From assembly GCF_031456835.1 (NCBI RefSeq), contig NZ_JAVDVK010000001.1, positions 3,224,001 to 3,288,000 on the forward strand: a DNA stretch of 64,000 nucleotides, written 5' to 3'. Source of the DNA: Leifsonia shinshuensis (lineage in GTDB: Bacteria; Actinomycetota; Actinomycetes; Actinomycetales; Microbacteriaceae). Positions 42,161 to 55,257 of the stretch are shown here, piece by piece. How positions within the stretch are numbered: the first letter of the stretch is position 1; each line of letters starts with the position of its first letter. The notes under the pieces were generated by a model. The model was not told the origin of the DNA. It saw only the letters and a program-made list of their open reading frames with translations, and did no database searches. The translations under genes and the position numbers were made by a program.

Positions 42161-43707
42161 ATCTCGAACCGCTCGACCCCTCGACCCTTCCTGCGCCCGT
42201 CGACGTCTCGGACAACCGTCCGGCGCTCGCGATGGTCGACGCCGTCATCGACGCCGGGCCATACGACGCCACCTGGGAGTCGCTGTCCCGCTACCGGCCT
42301 CCACAGTGGTACCGGGACGCCAAGTTCGGGATTTCGCTGCACTGGGGAGCGTTCTCGGTGCCGGCGTTCGCGAACGAGTGGTACCCGCGCACCATGTACC
42401 GGCGCGGCACGCCCGCGTTCGACCACCACCTGGCGACCTACGGGCCGCAGGATCGCTTCGGCTACAAGGACTTCCTCCCGCATTTCCGGATGGAGCACTA
42501 CGACCCGCAGGAATGGGTCGCACTGTTCAAGCGCGCGGGCGCGCAGTTCGTCGTGCCGGTCGCCGAGCATCACGACGGCTACGCGATGTACGACACGGCG
42601 CGTTCTCGCTGGAAGGTAACCCAGGTCGGCCCGCAGCGCGACGTGATGGGCGACCTTCTCTCGGCGGTCGACCAGGCCTGGTTGATCCCCGGTGCGTCGA
42701 CGCACCGGGCGGAGCACTGGTTCTTCATGAACGGGGGAGCGGAGTTCGACTCCGACGTCCGCGACCCTGCGTACGCCGACCTGTACGGTCCGGCCCTGCG
42801 CAAGGAGATGAACCCGACCGAGCGGTTCCTCGAGGACTGGCTGCTGCGCACCGTCGAGATCATCGACTCCTACCGGCCGCAGATCCTCTCCTTCGACACC
42901 GGAATCGAAGAGCCGTCGTTCGAGCCCTACATCCGCAGACTCGCCGCGTACTACTACAACCGTGCGGCGGAGTGGGGCCGCGACGTCGTCATCAACTATA
43001 AGTGGGAGTCGTTCGCGCCGGGCTCGGCGATGCTGGATATCGAGCGCGGCACGATGGGCGGCATCCGGCCCGATGGCTGGCGGAACGGTACGTCGGTGTC
43101 GCGGACGTCGTGGGGCTGGGTGGAGGATCACGATTACAAGAGCCCCTCGGAGCTGATCCAGGAGCTCGTCGACGTCGTGTCGAAGAACGGAAACCTGCTG
43201 CTCAACGTCGGCCCCCGTCCCGACGGGACGATCCCCGAGTCGGAGGTCGTACTGCTGGAGGCGGTAGGAGACTGGCTGTCCGTGCACGGGGAGGCGATCT
43301 ACGGATCTAGCCCGTGGGTCGTGTTCGGCGAGGGACCGACGGCTCCCGCCGCCGGTTCGTTCACCGACGAAGCGGCACCCGTCTACACCCCGGAGGACCT
43401 CCGTTTCACCCGCATGACGGAGGTCGGCCACGACTACGTGTACGCGATCGGGATGGTGCGGCCCGAGGACGGGCGTATGCGCATCCGCAGCTTCGGGTCG
43501 GGCAGCCGGTTCCTCGACCGTCCGATCGTCGACGTGCGGGTCCTGGGCTCGCGCGAGCAGCCAGAGTGGACCCGCACGGGAGAGCACCTGGAGGTCGTGC
43601 TGCCCGCCTTCGAGACCAGCGGAGACGGCGGCGCCGTGGTGCGGATCGAGCTGGCGCCGGAGACAGCCGAGACGCGCATCGACTTCTTCCACGGCCTGAA
43701 CCTCTGA
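42157..43707 (+). CDS. Alpha-L-fucosidase, glycoside hydrolase family 29 (copy 2)
   Basis: A 516-residue paralogue of the preceding gene, colinear without gaps. The nucleophile Asp247 (FDTG) and EHHDG are kept. Two conserved active-site-region positions differ: GIFLHWG has become GISLHWG (Phe60 to Ser) and LYFDTG has become LSFDTG (Tyr245 to Ser). These may change the acceptor or linkage preference. The start ATG overlaps the vestigial leader. The aldo/keto reductase gene follows after 21 bases. Confidence 0.92.
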   Translation: MNLEPLDPSTLPAPVDVSDNRPALAMVDAVIDAGPYDATWESLSRYRPPQWYRDAKFGISLHWGAFSVPAFANEWYPRTMYRRGTPAFDHHLATYGPQDRFGYKDFLPHFRMEHYDPQEWVALFKRAGAQFVVPVAEHHDGYAMYDTARSRWKVTQVGPQRDVMGDLLSAVDQAWLIPGASTHRAEHWFFMNGGAEFDSDVRDPAYADLYGPALRKEMNPTERFLEDWLLRTVEIIDSYRPQILSFDTGIEEPSFEPYIRRLAAYYYNRAAEWGRDVVINYKWESFAPGSAMLDIERGTMGGIRPDGWRNGTSVSRTSWGWVEDHDYKSPSELIQELVDVVSKNGNLLLNVGPRPDGTIPESEVVLLEAVGDWLSVHGEAIYGSSPWVVFGEGPTAPAAGSFTDEAAPVYTPEDLRFTRMTEVGHDYVYAIGMVRPEDGRMRIRSFGSGSRFLDRPIVDVRVLGSREQPEWTRTGEHLEVVLPAFETSGDGGAVVRIELAPETAETRIDFFHGLNL

Positions 43708-43728
43708 CATCGAAAACGGAGAACACAC

Positions 43729-44787
43729 ATGACCACGAACGACACCGTGCCCACCCGCCGCCTCGCGAGCGGGGCCGTGATGCCCGCGATCGGCGTCGGG
43801 ACGTTCGGATCCGACCGCTACGGGCCGGACGAGGTGGCCGCTGCCGTGGCCGGCGCGATCCGAGCCGGGTACCGTTTGATCGACTGCGCGTCCGTGTACG
43901 GCAACGAGGCACAGGTCGGCGTGGTCCTGCAGGACGCGATCGCCAGCGGCGTGCCCCGTGACGAGCTGTTCGTGATGTCGAAGGTGTGGAACGACGCGCA
44001 CGAGCCCGACGCGGCTGTGGCGTCGGTCCGCCGCTCGCTGCGAGACCTGCGCCTGGACGTGCTCGACGCGGTGTTCGTGCACTGGCCGTTCCCGAACCAT
44101 CACGCACCGTTCGCCGACGCGGCCGACCGCGACCCGGACGCGCGCCCGTACATCCACGAGGAGTACATGGCGCTCTGGCACGCGCTGGAGGGCCTCGTCG
44201 ACGAGGGGATCGTGCGGCACCTCGGGACCTCGAACGTCACCATCCCGAAGCTGACGGCGATCCTCGCCGATGCGCGGATCGCACCGGCGTTGAACGAGAT
44301 GGAACTGCACCCCTGCTTCCAGCAGCCCGAGCTCTTCCGGTTCTGCCTCGATCACGGCATCCAGCCGGTTGGCTACTCGCCCCTGGGCTCGCCGTCGCGA
44401 CCCGAACGCGACCGCGTCCTCTCGGATGTATCGGACATGGAGCATCCCGTCGTGGTGTCGATCGCCCGTGCGCACGGCGTGCATCCGGCGTCGATCTGCC
44501 TGAAGTGGGCGGTGCAGCGCGGCCAGATCCCGATCCCCTTCTCGGTGAAGGAGTCGCAGCTGATCGCCAACCTGCGGTCAGTCATCGAGGACCCGCTGAC
44601 CCCTGCCGAGCTCGAGGAGCTGCGATCGGCGGAACAGAACAACCGCCTCATCAAGGGTCAGGTGTTCCTGTGGCCCGGGGCCGGCAGCTGGCTGGACCTG
44701 TGGGACGTCGACGGCACGATCCCGAGCTGGGATGGTTACGCCGCGGATCGCGCGGCCGGCCGCGCGGCAGCGGAGGTGTCCGCATGA
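43729..44787 (+). CDS. Aldo/keto reductase, probable L-fucose dehydrogenase
   Basis: A 352-residue AKR with the tetrad Asp52, Tyr57, Lys85, His118 and a family-typical GYSPLGSPSR loop near 227. It differs in subgroup from the reductase at 21.1 kb: this one resembles the AKR1-5-like 2,5-diketogluconate/aldose reductases. In the operon between alpha-fucosidase and FucU it is likely to oxidise or reduce L-fucose or a derivative. An unusual C-terminal tail of about 20 residues is alanine-rich. The stop overlaps the fucU start by ATGA. Confidence 0.85.
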   Translation: MTTNDTVPTRRLASGAVMPAIGVGTFGSDRYGPDEVAAAVAGAIRAGYRLIDCASVYGNEAQVGVVLQDAIASGVPRDELFVMSKVWNDAHEPDAAVASVRRSLRDLRLDVLDAVFVHWPFPNHHAPFADAADRDPDARPYIHEEYMALWHALEGLVDEGIVRHLGTSNVTIPKLTAILADARIAPALNEMELHPCFQQPELFRFCLDHGIQPVGYSPLGSPSRPERDRVLSDVSDMEHPVVVSIARAHGVHPASICLKWAVQRGQIPIPFSVKESQLIANLRSVIEDPLTPAELEELRSAEQNNRLIKGQVFLWPGAGSWLDLWDVDGTIPSWDGYAADRAAGRAAAEVSA

Positions 44788-45197
44788 TCACCGGCCCGCT
44801 CGTCCATCCTCCGCTCCTGGAGGCGCTCGCCTCGTCGGGCCACGGCTCCGGGGTGCTGATCGCCGACGGGAACTACCCGTACCTGACCGCCACCGGACCG
44901 GGCGTGCGCCTCATCCATCTCAATCTGCGTCCCGGCCTGCTCGACGTCGCATCGGTGCTCGACGCCGTGCTCACCGTCGTCAACATCGAATCGGCGACCG
45001 TGATGCAGACCCCGCCCGGGGTCGCCGCCCCGGCGCAGGAGGACTATGAACGCAGGCTCGGCCCGGACGTGCCCATGGAGAGAGTCGACCGGTTCGCGTT
45101 CTACGACCGCGTGCGCTCTCCCGACGTCGGCGTCGTCATCGCCACCGGGGACGAACGCCTGTACGGCAACCTGCTGCTCACGATCGGTCTGCGCTGA
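44784..45197 (+). CDS. fucU: L-fucose mutarotase (RbsD/FucU family)
   Basis: A 137-residue protein matching FucU: LLEALASSGHGSGVLIADGN near 11-30, with the catalytic-region His20 and Asp28, and a late LYGNLLLTIG. It interconverts alpha- and beta-L-fucose in the cytosol so that released fucose can enter the dehydrogenase quickly. The RbsD/FucU families are close; the fucose setting decides. ATGA overlap with the reductase gene supports co-translation. Confidence 0.85.
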   Translation: MITGPLVHPPLLEALASSGHGSGVLIADGNYPYLTATGPGVRLIHLNLRPGLLDVASVLDAVLTVVNIESATVMQTPPGVAAPAQEDYERRLGPDVPMERVDRFAFYDRVRSPDVGVVIATGDERLYGNLLLTIGLR

Positions 45198-45256
45198 CGC
45201 GGTAGGGCTTCCCGTCCGACGCTGCAAAGCCACTCGACTGAGCGAAAGCGGCCTAA

Positions 45257-48526
<3,270 letters not shown>

Positions 48527-48578
48527 TCGTCGCTCCACACCCACAGTTTCCCCACACCACCATCTGGAGATCATTCCC

Positions 48579-50207
48579 ATGGCACCCGCCTCGCTTCCCG
48601 TCATCACTGTCGACGACCGCGTCACCGAGTCGACCGTTCTCCCGCCCGTCTGGAGCCTCTGCGCGGGGGCGGGCCGGGCCAATGAAGCGCTTCGGGCCGA
48701 CTGGCAGCAGCAGTTCCGTGAGGCCGTGGATCGCCTCGGGTTCCGCTACCTCCGCTTCCACGGCGTCTTCCACGACGACATGTTCGTATACCGCGGCTCC
48801 TATGGCGGAGGCTTCGGGCCGGATGTGCCTCTCGAGACCCCGGTGCACACTTTCTCCTATGTGGATAAGGTGTTCGACTTCCTGATCGATCTGGGGGTGC
48901 GGCCGTTCGTCGAGCTCGGCTTCATGCCGCGCGAGCTCGCCACCCAGACCGAGACGGTGTTCTGGTGGGGTGCGCACTGCAGCCCGCCGAAGGACATGGA
49001 TCGCTGGGTGGAACTGGTGGTGCGTTCGGTGGAGCACTGGATCGAGCGCTACGGTCTCGCCGAAGTGCGGGAGTGGCGGTTCGAGGTCTGGAACGAACCC
49101 AACCTCGTTCCGCATTTCTGGACCGGAACGAAGACCGAGTACTTCGAGCTGTATGCCCGGACGGTGCAGGCCATCAAGGCCATCGATCCCGAACTCAAGG
49201 TCGGCGGCCCGTCGACCAGCGTCTTCGTGCCGGACGAGCGGTACGCGGGAGAGACCGAGGACCGCTCGGCTGAGCACGCCACCGCCGCAGCATCCGACCC
49301 GGACGCACTGGACTGGCGGCCGGTGTGGATCGAGGACTTCCTTGCCTGGTGCGCTGAGCGGGAGCTCCCGGTCGACTTCATCTCGACGCACCTGTACCCC
49401 ACCGACTTCGCCTTCGGAGCCAACGGCGAGGCCGTCAGTCTCACCCGCTACGCGGATGCAACCTCGGACGACTTGACGTTGCTTCGGCAGCTGATCGGCC
49501 AGAGCGCCTACCCGGGCGCGGAGGTGCACATCACCGAGTGGTCGAGCTCACCGTCGAGCCGTGACCACATCCACGACACGGTGTTCGCCGCCACTTACAT
49601 CACGCGGGCCTATCTCCGCTGCGCAGACCTGGCCGACTCCATCTCCTACTGGACCTTCACCGACATCTTCGAGGAGGGCGGCGCCGGGATCGGTCCGTTC
49701 CACGGCGGATTCGGCCTGGTGAACGAGCAGGGCATCCACAAGCCGACCTTCCACGCCTTCGAGATGCTGAACCGGCTGGGCGATCGGCTGATCGCCTCCA
49801 CAGAACGCGGCGTCGTCTCGCAGCACAGTGCGACGGGAAAGCTGGCCGCGGTCTTCTACAACTATCCCGACGACATGAACGGCCGCTCGGTCGGCTCGCG
49901 CACCTCCTATGCGGCGACGCGCGATCTGATCGGAATTGGTGCCGACGAGCGCGTGCGGCACACCATCGGCGGCCTGGAGCCGGGCGCCGTCTTCGCGGTC
50001 GAGATCCTCGCCCCCGGGCACGGCGACGCGGCCGAAGCGTGGAGTGCCATTGGCCGCCCCCTCAACCTCTCCCGTGCCCAGGCCACCTACCTGCGCGAGC
50101 AGGGCGACGCTCTTCAGCGGCAGACCCTGATCGCCTCGGAGAACGGGACCCTCGAGATCGACCTCGCTCTGGCCCCGTGGGCCGTGGCGTCGGTCTTCGC
50201 ACTGTAG
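48579..50207 (+). CDS. Glycoside hydrolase family 39 enzyme, probable beta-xylosidase
   Basis: A 542-residue enzyme with the GH39 barrel: [16 protein letters not shown] near 56-71, acid/base Glu173 in VWNEPN, nucleophile Glu320 in [10 protein letters not shown]-terminal beta-sandwich follows from about residue 415. It lacks a signal peptide and should hydrolyse beta-xylosides (or a related pentose/uronide) inside the cell. Its start at ATG 48579 is 52 bases after the GH2 stop; the ribosome site TGGAGA is moderate. Family 39 members vary in substrate, so xylose is a best guess. Confidence 0.87.
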   Translation: MAPASLPVITVDDRVTESTVLPPVWSLCAGAGRANEALRADWQQQFREAVDRLGFRYLRFHGVFHDDMFVYRGSYGGGFGPDVPLETPVHTFSYVDKVFDFLIDLGVRPFVELGFMPRELATQTETVFWWGAHCSPPKDMDRWVELVVRSVEHWIERYGLAEVREWRFEVWNEPNLVPHFWTGTKTEYFELYARTVQAIKAIDPELKVGGPSTSVFVPDERYAGETEDRSAEHATAAASDPDALDWRPVWIEDFLAWCAERELPVDFISTHLYPTDFAFGANGEAVSLTRYADATSDDLTLLRQLIGQSAYPGAEVHITEWSSSPSSRDHIHDTVFAATYITRAYLRCADLADSISYWTFTDIFEEGGAGIGPFHGGFGLVNEQGIHKPTFHAFEMLNRLGDRLIASTERGVVSQHSATGKLAAVFYNYPDDMNGRSVGSRTSYAATRDLIGIGADERVRHTIGGLEPGAVFAVEILAPGHGDAAEAWSAIGRPLNLSRAQATYLREQGDALQRQTLIASENGTLEIDLALAPWAVASVFAL

Positions 50208-50215
50208 GCCCCACC

Positions 50216-51529
50216 GTGACCACGATCACCGGCGCCCGCGTCTACGACGTGCGCTTTCCCACGTCGCTCAGTCTCGACGGCTCGGACGCGATGAACAAGG
50301 ACGGCGACTACTCGGCCGCCTACGTCGTGCTCGACACGGATGACGCCGAGCTCAGCGGGTTCGGGTTCACGTTCACGATCGGCCGTGGAAACGACCTGTG
50401 CGTCGAGGCCGCTCGCCAGCGGGCGCTTCCGCTGATCGGCCGCTCGGTGGAGGAGGTCGTCGGCGATCTCGGCGCAACATATCGTCTGCTCGCGTCCGAC
50501 ACCCAGTTGCGCTGGCTCGGCCCGGAGAAGGGCGTCGTGCACCTGGCGATGGCCGCCGTCATGAACGCCGTCTGGGATCTCGCCGCCCGTCACGCAGGCA
50601 AGCCGCTGTGGCGTCTCCTGGCGGAGATGACACCGGAGGAGCTCGTCGGCGCCGCAGACCTCCGGTACCTGTCCGACGCGCTCACTCGCGACGAGGCGAT
50701 CGACATCCTCGCCGAGATGGCGCCGACCCGCGCTCGGCGCATCTCCGAGCTCGAAGCACGCGGAGGCTATCCCTGCTACACCACCAGTGCCGGCTGGCTC
50801 GGCTACAGCGACGACAAGCTCCGTCGTCTGCTCAGGGAGGCGGTCGATGCGGGCTACCGGCACGTGAAGCTCAAGGTCGGCGCAAACCTGGATGACGACA
50901 TCCGTCGGCTTCGGATCGCACGCGAGGTCATCGGCTGGGATGCCGCGCTCATGATCGACGCCAATCAGGTGTGGGATGTGCCGGAGGCCATCGAATGGGT
51001 GCAGCGGCTCGCCGAGTTCACGCCGCTGTGGATCGAGGAACCGACGAGTCCGGACGATGTCCTCGGCCATGCCGCCGTCCGGAAGGCCGTCGCGCCCATC
51101 GGGGTCGCCACGGGTGAGCACGGCATGAACCGGGTCTTGTTCAAGCAGATGTTCCAGGCGGAAGCCATCGACTTCTGCCAACTCGATGCCGCGCGGCTGG
51201 CGAGCGTCAACGAGATCCTGGCCGTGTATCTGATGGCGAAGAAGTTCGGCGTGCCGGTCTGCCCGCACGCCGGCGGTGTCGGACTGTGCGAACTGGTCCA
51301 GCACCTCTCCATCTTCGACTACGTCGCGGTCTCGGGGACTCTGGAGAACCGGGTGACCGAGTTCGTGGATCACCTCCACGAACACTTCACCGACCCGTGC
51401 ATCGTCGTCGACGGCAACTACACGCTCCCGTCGAAGCCCGGGTACAGCGCCGAGATGTTCGACGAGTCCGTCGCGCAGTATTCGTACCCGGACGGAAGCT
51501 CCTGGCTTCAACCCGCCCCTTCCCTATAG
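50216..51529 (+). CDS. L-fuconate dehydratase (enolase superfamily)
   Basis: A 437-residue enzyme converting L-fuconate to 2-keto-3-deoxy-L-fuconate. It shows the subgroup's hallmarks: [20 protein letters not shown] at the N-terminus, [24 protein letters not shown] base motif, [29 protein letters not shown], and His351 in [11 protein letters not shown]. The start is GTG 50216, eight bases after the GH39 stop. It completes the dehydrogenase-lactonase-dehydratase route of L-fucose oxidation. The downstream border at 51.5 kb is a rearrangement point. Confidence 0.92.
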   Translation: MTTITGARVYDVRFPTSLSLDGSDAMNKDGDYSAAYVVLDTDDAELSGFGFTFTIGRGNDLCVEAARQRALPLIGRSVEEVVGDLGATYRLLASDTQLRWLGPEKGVVHLAMAAVMNAVWDLAARHAGKPLWRLLAEMTPEELVGAADLRYLSDALTRDEAIDILAEMAPTRARRISELEARGGYPCYTTSAGWLGYSDDKLRRLLREAVDAGYRHVKLKVGANLDDDIRRLRIAREVIGWDAALMIDANQVWDVPEAIEWVQRLAEFTPLWIEEPTSPDDVLGHAAVRKAVAPIGVATGEHGMNRVLFKQMFQAEAIDFCQLDAARLASVNEILAVYLMAKKFGVPVCPHAGGVGLCELVQHLSIFDYVAVSGTLENRVTEFVDHLHEHFTDPCIVVDGNYTLPSKPGYSAEMFDESVAQYSYPDGSSWLQPAPSL

Positions 51530-51843
51530 CGATCGAGATTGTCGAAAATTCTGGCAACTCTGGCGGTTGGGGCCCTGGTGGGCTTGCTGGCCTCCTGGCA
51601 GAGAGCCCCAGATCCGGCAGCCGCGCTACCGACGATCTCATGGCCGACGACCAGACCAGGCAGAAGTGTTGAGCCGGCGGGTAGTTGAATCCTCTCGCGT
51701 GCCATCCAATCGTGTGCGAAATCCGCGCTGCTGACGCGCGCGATGCGACCGTGGCTGATCCCGATTGCGGTGGCTCCACGGTAAGTCTGTGCCAACGAAT
51801 GCAGATGGGGCGCTACAAGGACAGTGTCCAATAGGTGGTTCAC
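51508..51843 (-). pseudogene. 3'-truncated amidohydrolase gene
   Basis: The first 60 or so codons look like the N-terminus of a metal-dependent amidohydrolase: YRGATAIGISHGRIARV and LPAGSTLLPGLVVGHE, where the family reads LPGLVDxH before its first metal site. After that the sequence is unrelated and the frame runs into the end of the dehydratase gene. The metal-binding barrel is gone. GTG 51843 has an AGGA site. It was the last gene of the ureohydrolase operon and was cut off at the junction with the fucose island. Confidence 0.6.
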
Positions 51844-51872
51844 GAGCTTCCTTCTTGTCGGAGGCGAAGCGC

Positions 51873-52820
51873 TCAGTCGGTGGTCCGGTGAGGGACCAGG
51901 CTCATGATCGAGACGAGGTCGTAGGCGAGGTGGGAGGCCGCGATCCCGGTGATTTCGGCGTGGTCGTAGGCGGGTGCCACCTCCACTACATCGGCACCGA
52001 TGACGTTCAGGCCAGCGAATCCCCGGATGATTTCGAGAAGCTCGCGGCTCGAGATGCCTCCCGCCTCTGGTGTACCGGTTCCTGGCGCGTAGGCGGGATC
52101 CATGACGTCCACATCGATCGAAATGTAGAGCGGCCGATCAGCGATGCGGCCGCGAAGCTTGGCTACGATCTCGTCGACGCCCTGGCGATACACATCCGCA
52201 CTGGTGACGATGCCGAAGCCGAAGCGGCGGTCGTCGTCGAGGTCCTTCTTACCGTAGAGGGGTCCGCGGGTGCCGACGTGGCTGAGGGCCTCAGTGTCGA
52301 GGATGCCCTCTTCGACCGCCCGTCGGAACGGCGTCCCGTGAGTGTACTCTGCGCCGAAATAGGTGTCCCAGGTGTCGAGATGAGCGTCGAAGTGCAGGAG
52401 CGCGATGGGTCCGTGGCGCGCGGCCGCCGCGCGCAGAAGCGGCAGGGAGATGGTGTGATCGCCTCCGAGCGTGACGAGGCGCCCGCCGCTGGACGTGAGG
52501 TCGTAAGCTCCGGCTTGGATCGTCTCGATGGCTTCGCGGATGTCAAACGGATTCACCGCGATGTCCCCGGCGTCCGCGACCTGCTTGCGTTCGAAGGGGG
52601 CCACGGCCAACGCGGGGTTGTACGGCCGCAGAAGCCGTGACGCCTCACGGATATGGTTTGGGCCGAAACGTGATCCCGGTCGGTAGGAGACACCACCGTC
52701 GAACGGTATGCCCGCCACAACAATGTCTGCGTAACCCACCTGGTCTAGCCGCGGAAGCCGTGCGAACCCGTCACGCCCGGTGAAGCGCGGAGTTGTCGAG
52801 GAGTCGATAGGTCCGATCAT
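51873..52820 (-). CDS. speB: Agmatinase/ureohydrolase family protein
   Basis: A 315-residue binuclear-manganese ureohydrolase. All metal motifs are present: GGDHT (119-123), FDAHLD (144-149) and SIDVDVMDP (234-242). Sequence features ([19 protein letters not shown]) are those of agmatinases and guanidino-acid hydrolases. It releases urea from a guanidino compound in the cytosol. Being next to an NCS1 transporter and two other hydrolases, it may act on an imported guanidino compound rather than in polyamine synthesis. It overlaps the next gene by four bases. Confidence 0.87.
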   Translation of the reverse strand: MIGPIDSSTTPRFTGRDGFARLPRLDQVGYADIVVAGIPFDGGVSYRPGSRFGPNHIREASRLLRPYNPALAVAPFERKQVADAGDIAVNPFDIREAIETIQAGAYDLTSSGGRLVTLGGDHTISLPLLRAAAARHGPIALLHFDAHLDTWDTYFGAEYTHGTPFRRAVEEGILDTEALSHVGTRGPLYGKKDLDDDRRFGFGIVTSADVYRQGVDEIVAKLRGRIADRPLYISIDVDVMDPAYAPGTGTPEAGGISSRELLEIIRGFAGLNVIGADVVEVAPAYDHAEITGIAASHLAYDLVSIMSLVPHRTTD

Positions 52821-53629
52821 GCTGGGCCTTGATCCAGGGGCCCAACGTGGAGCTCGTCGGTGAGCAGCTGGGGAGCGCGGGTGCGGAGGTAATCGGCGAT
52901 GATCTCGAGCATCCGCGCCCGGTCGAAAGGATCGCCGTGTCCGGGATAGACCGTCTGCACGGGCAGGTCCTGAAGGCGCAGCATGGTGGCTACGTACTGG
53001 TCGACGTCGGACTCGTGGAGGTCATCGAGCAGAATGTCGTCATAGATGACGTCCCCGCTGAAGAGAGCTCCGGCTTCTTCATCGAACAAGCAGAGGCTGC
53101 CGCGGGTATGACCGGGCAGGTGCAGCGCGCGAAGCCGGCGGTCGCCGAGATCGACTGTGTCGCCGTCCTCGAGCGTCGCGGTGGGAGTCGCTGCGGTGAT
53201 GGTGTAGGAACCGATGTCGAAGCCTGGCGGCGTAGCGTCGACGAGCAGCGGCGGCATGCCTGGCCAGTCCGCCCCGAGTAGGTGAGCGAGTTCGGGGCCG
53301 CGAAGCGTCGCTGCCATGTTGTGGTCGACCACACTGTCACGGTGCATTCGACGGTCGACGAACTCGTGTGCGGAGCCGACATGGTCGAGGTGCGCATGAG
53401 TGACCACCAACACGGGGTCGTGTGTGAAGAGGTGAGGAAGATGTTCACGAAGACTCGCTACCCCAAGCCCAGCATCGACGACGAGGTCACGGTCGCGACC
53501 GACGACGTGCCAGATGTTCGCCCGAAGGAACTCGTGAACATGCGGCTCATCGATGCGCTCGATGCCGACGCCGCTCCACTCTCGTCGATACCAGGTCGGG
53601 GAGACTGGAAGGAGGTGCATTTCTCTCAT
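52817..53629 (-). CDS. MBL-fold metallo-hydrolase
   Basis: A 270-residue metallo-beta-lactamase-fold hydrolase, no signal peptide. The metal signature is THAHLDH (77-83), followed by the third-ligand histidine region [10 protein letters not shown] near 188 and a late VYPGHGDPF. Two zinc or iron ions are expected. The substrate is unknown (thioester, lactone or amide possible). It overlaps both neighbours by four bases, so it is part of the permease-hydrolase-ureohydrolase transcript. Confidence 0.87.
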   Translation of the reverse strand: MREMHLLPVSPTWYRREWSGVGIERIDEPHVHEFLRANIWHVVGRDRDLVVDAGLGVASLREHLPHLFTHDPVLVVTHAHLDHVGSAHEFVDRRMHRDSVVDHNMAATLRGPELAHLLGADWPGMPPLLVDATPPGFDIGSYTITAATPTATLEDGDTVDLGDRRLRALHLPGHTRGSLCLFDEEAGALFSGDVIYDDILLDDLHESDVDQYVATMLRLQDLPVQTVYPGHGDPFDRARMLEIIADYLRTRAPQLLTDELHVGPLDQGPA

Positions 53630-55089
53630 GCGGTTGCGCTTTCCCCCTGCGCAACGTTCAGAGGTGAGCTGGTTGACTGAGGGGTATCTGCGGCCAGCTT
53701 CACGCGTCGCCGCTGCGTCGCCCAGTACACGCCCCCGCCGACGATCGCACCGACAAATACGGAGATGTCAGCTCCGCCGAGGGCCTGAGTAACGGGTCCC
53801 ACGTAGAAGGTGGTGTTCAAGCAGAAGGTGGCGGCGATCGCTCCGAGGACGAGCGCGCCGAAGCCACCGATGTTGAATCCGCCGGCGAACCAGTAGAGGC
53901 TGCTGGAGTTCGTGACTTGCAGGGCCGGCCCGTCGTATCGGTTACGTCGCAGGAAGATATCGACCACATAGATTGCCATGGACGGGGCCAACACAGCGAT
54001 GCTCACCTCGAGCAGCCCCGAGAGCGTGTCCAGGAAGTTCGAGATGAAAAGTGCGTAGAGCGTGACCGCGATCGCCACGACCGCGTCGAAGATGATGGTG
54101 ATCGATCGTCGCCACGGCAGCCCGGTTGCCAGAAGCGCCAGTCCGGTGCTGTAGGCAGTAAGGGCGTTGTTCGAGATCGAGCCGACGATGATTACCAGCA
54201 GGAACACGACGTAGAACCACGGCGGCACCAGCTTTGCCATTGCGATCTCGGGGTTGCTCATGTCGACGGCGGTGGCAGCGAGCACGCCGAGGATTGCGAT
54301 TCCGGTGGAGGGGATGAAGCCGCCGAAACCGGTCCAGAAGGCTGTCGCTCTCGCGCTGGTCCGGGTTGGAAGGTAGCGGGAGTAGTCGGCGCCGACGGCC
54401 CAGGAGAGGGGCGCGGAGGCGATCAGAGCGAAACAGGTTGCGGCAACGCCCCACAAGGCCGGCCCGGATAGCGCGCCGCCCTTGGGCTCGTAGCCGAAGT
54501 TCGCCTGCCCGGCGACGAATACGGCAAGCACCACGAGCGCCGCCAGCAGGATCCACGTGAACCAGGGGGCGAGCTTCACGATAGTGGCGTGACCAAAGAC
54601 GCTGATTGTGAACGTGACGAGGGCAAGGCCAATAACGATCGCCGCTTGAAGGAGCACGGGTGCCGAGCCGAAAAAATGAGTGACAAGCGCGACGCCTGCC
54701 AAGGCTCCGACCGAGAGGTTGATGGCCTCATACAGCACGCCAACCAACCAGCCGATCAGGATCTGCATGACACGGTTGCCGTTGACCCCATAGAATGCCC
54801 GGCTGATGACCTCACTGGGGCTTCCCGAACTTGGGCCGCTGATTGCGAGATAGCCGACCGCTATCCAAACTAGGTTGCCGGCAACCACCACAAGAATTGA
54901 CTGCCAGATGTTGAGACCGAGAATCACCATGAGGCTGCCGAGGACGAAATAGAGGTAAATGATGTTCGATCCGGCCCAGACAGAAAACAGTGAGCGCGGT
55001 GATCCGTGCCGCTCGCTCTCGGGTACGTAATCTGCGCCGTGCGTTTCAACCCTGCCCACGCGATCGGCCGCGACGCCCAAATCCGACAT
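53626..55089 (-). CDS. NCS1-family nucleobase/cation symporter (cytosine permease-like)
   Basis: A 487-residue membrane protein with about twelve helices. It has the NCS1 landmarks: VWAGSNIIYLYFVLGSLMVI near 37-56, SGPSSGSPSEVISRAFYG near 80-97, and SAPLSWAVGADYSRYLP near 222-238. It would import a small N-containing ring or guanidino/ureido compound with a cation. I use ATG 55089 (MSDLGVAAD) with the GGAG ribosome site rather than the seven-codon longer frame. It is the first gene of the unit and faces the TetR gene's tail across 168 bases holding two dyads. Confidence 0.88.
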   Translation of the reverse strand: MSDLGVAADRVGRVETHGADYVPESERHGSPRSLFSVWAGSNIIYLYFVLGSLMVILGLNIWQSILVVVAGNLVWIAVGYLAISGPSSGSPSEVISRAFYGVNGNRVMQILIGWLVGVLYEAINLSVGALAGVALVTHFFGSAPVLLQAAIVIGLALVTFTISVFGHATIVKLAPWFTWILLAALVVLAVFVAGQANFGYEPKGGALSGPALWGVAATCFALIASAPLSWAVGADYSRYLPTRTSARATAFWTGFGGFIPSTGIAILGVLAATAVDMSNPEIAMAKLVPPWFYVVFLLVIIVGSISNNALTAYSTGLALLATGLPWRRSITIIFDAVVAIAVTLYALFISNFLDTLSGLLEVSIAVLAPSMAIYVVDIFLRRNRYDGPALQVTNSSSLYWFAGGFNIGGFGALVLGAIAATFCLNTTFYVGPVTQALGGADISVFVGAIVGGGVYWATQRRRVKLAADTPQSTSSPLNVAQGESATA

Positions 55090-55116
55090 GTCCGCTCCTT
55101 CACCCCACACCGGGCA

Positions 55117-55140
55117 CTAATTGCTCTTGTGTGCAATTAG
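55117..55140. promoter_or_regulatory. Dyad operator 1 upstream of the NCS1 operon
   Basis: CTAATTGC and GCAATTAG are perfect eight-base arms around TCTTGTGT. The inner 16 bases TTGCTCTTGTGTGCAA match a second site 44 bases away. It lies 28 bases from the permease start. Confidence 0.6.
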
Positions 55141-55164
55141 CGATTGGGTGGACTATAGCCGCAG

Positions 55165-55180
55165 TTGCACGGTTGTGCAA
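55165..55180. promoter_or_regulatory. Dyad operator 2 upstream of the NCS1 operon
   Basis: TTGCACGGTTGTGCAA has perfect six-base arms around GGTT and matches site 1 in the outer positions. Two such sites suggest binding by the TetR protein encoded at 55.3-55.9 kb, which is transcribed in the same direction as the operon. Confidence 0.6.
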
Positions 55181-55257
55181 TAAGGCGCCGGTGGATTGTT
55201 CGGCGCTGGCAGCTCGACAGATGCCGTGTCGTAACAACCCGCCTGGGGGCGCGGTGA

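Noticed and set aside
39120..42272. A 1050-codon open frame on the minus strand across permeases and fucosidase
   Set aside because: It is opposite well-supported genes, has low-complexity arginine/valine/glutamate content and no family motifs; long antisense frames are expected at high GC.
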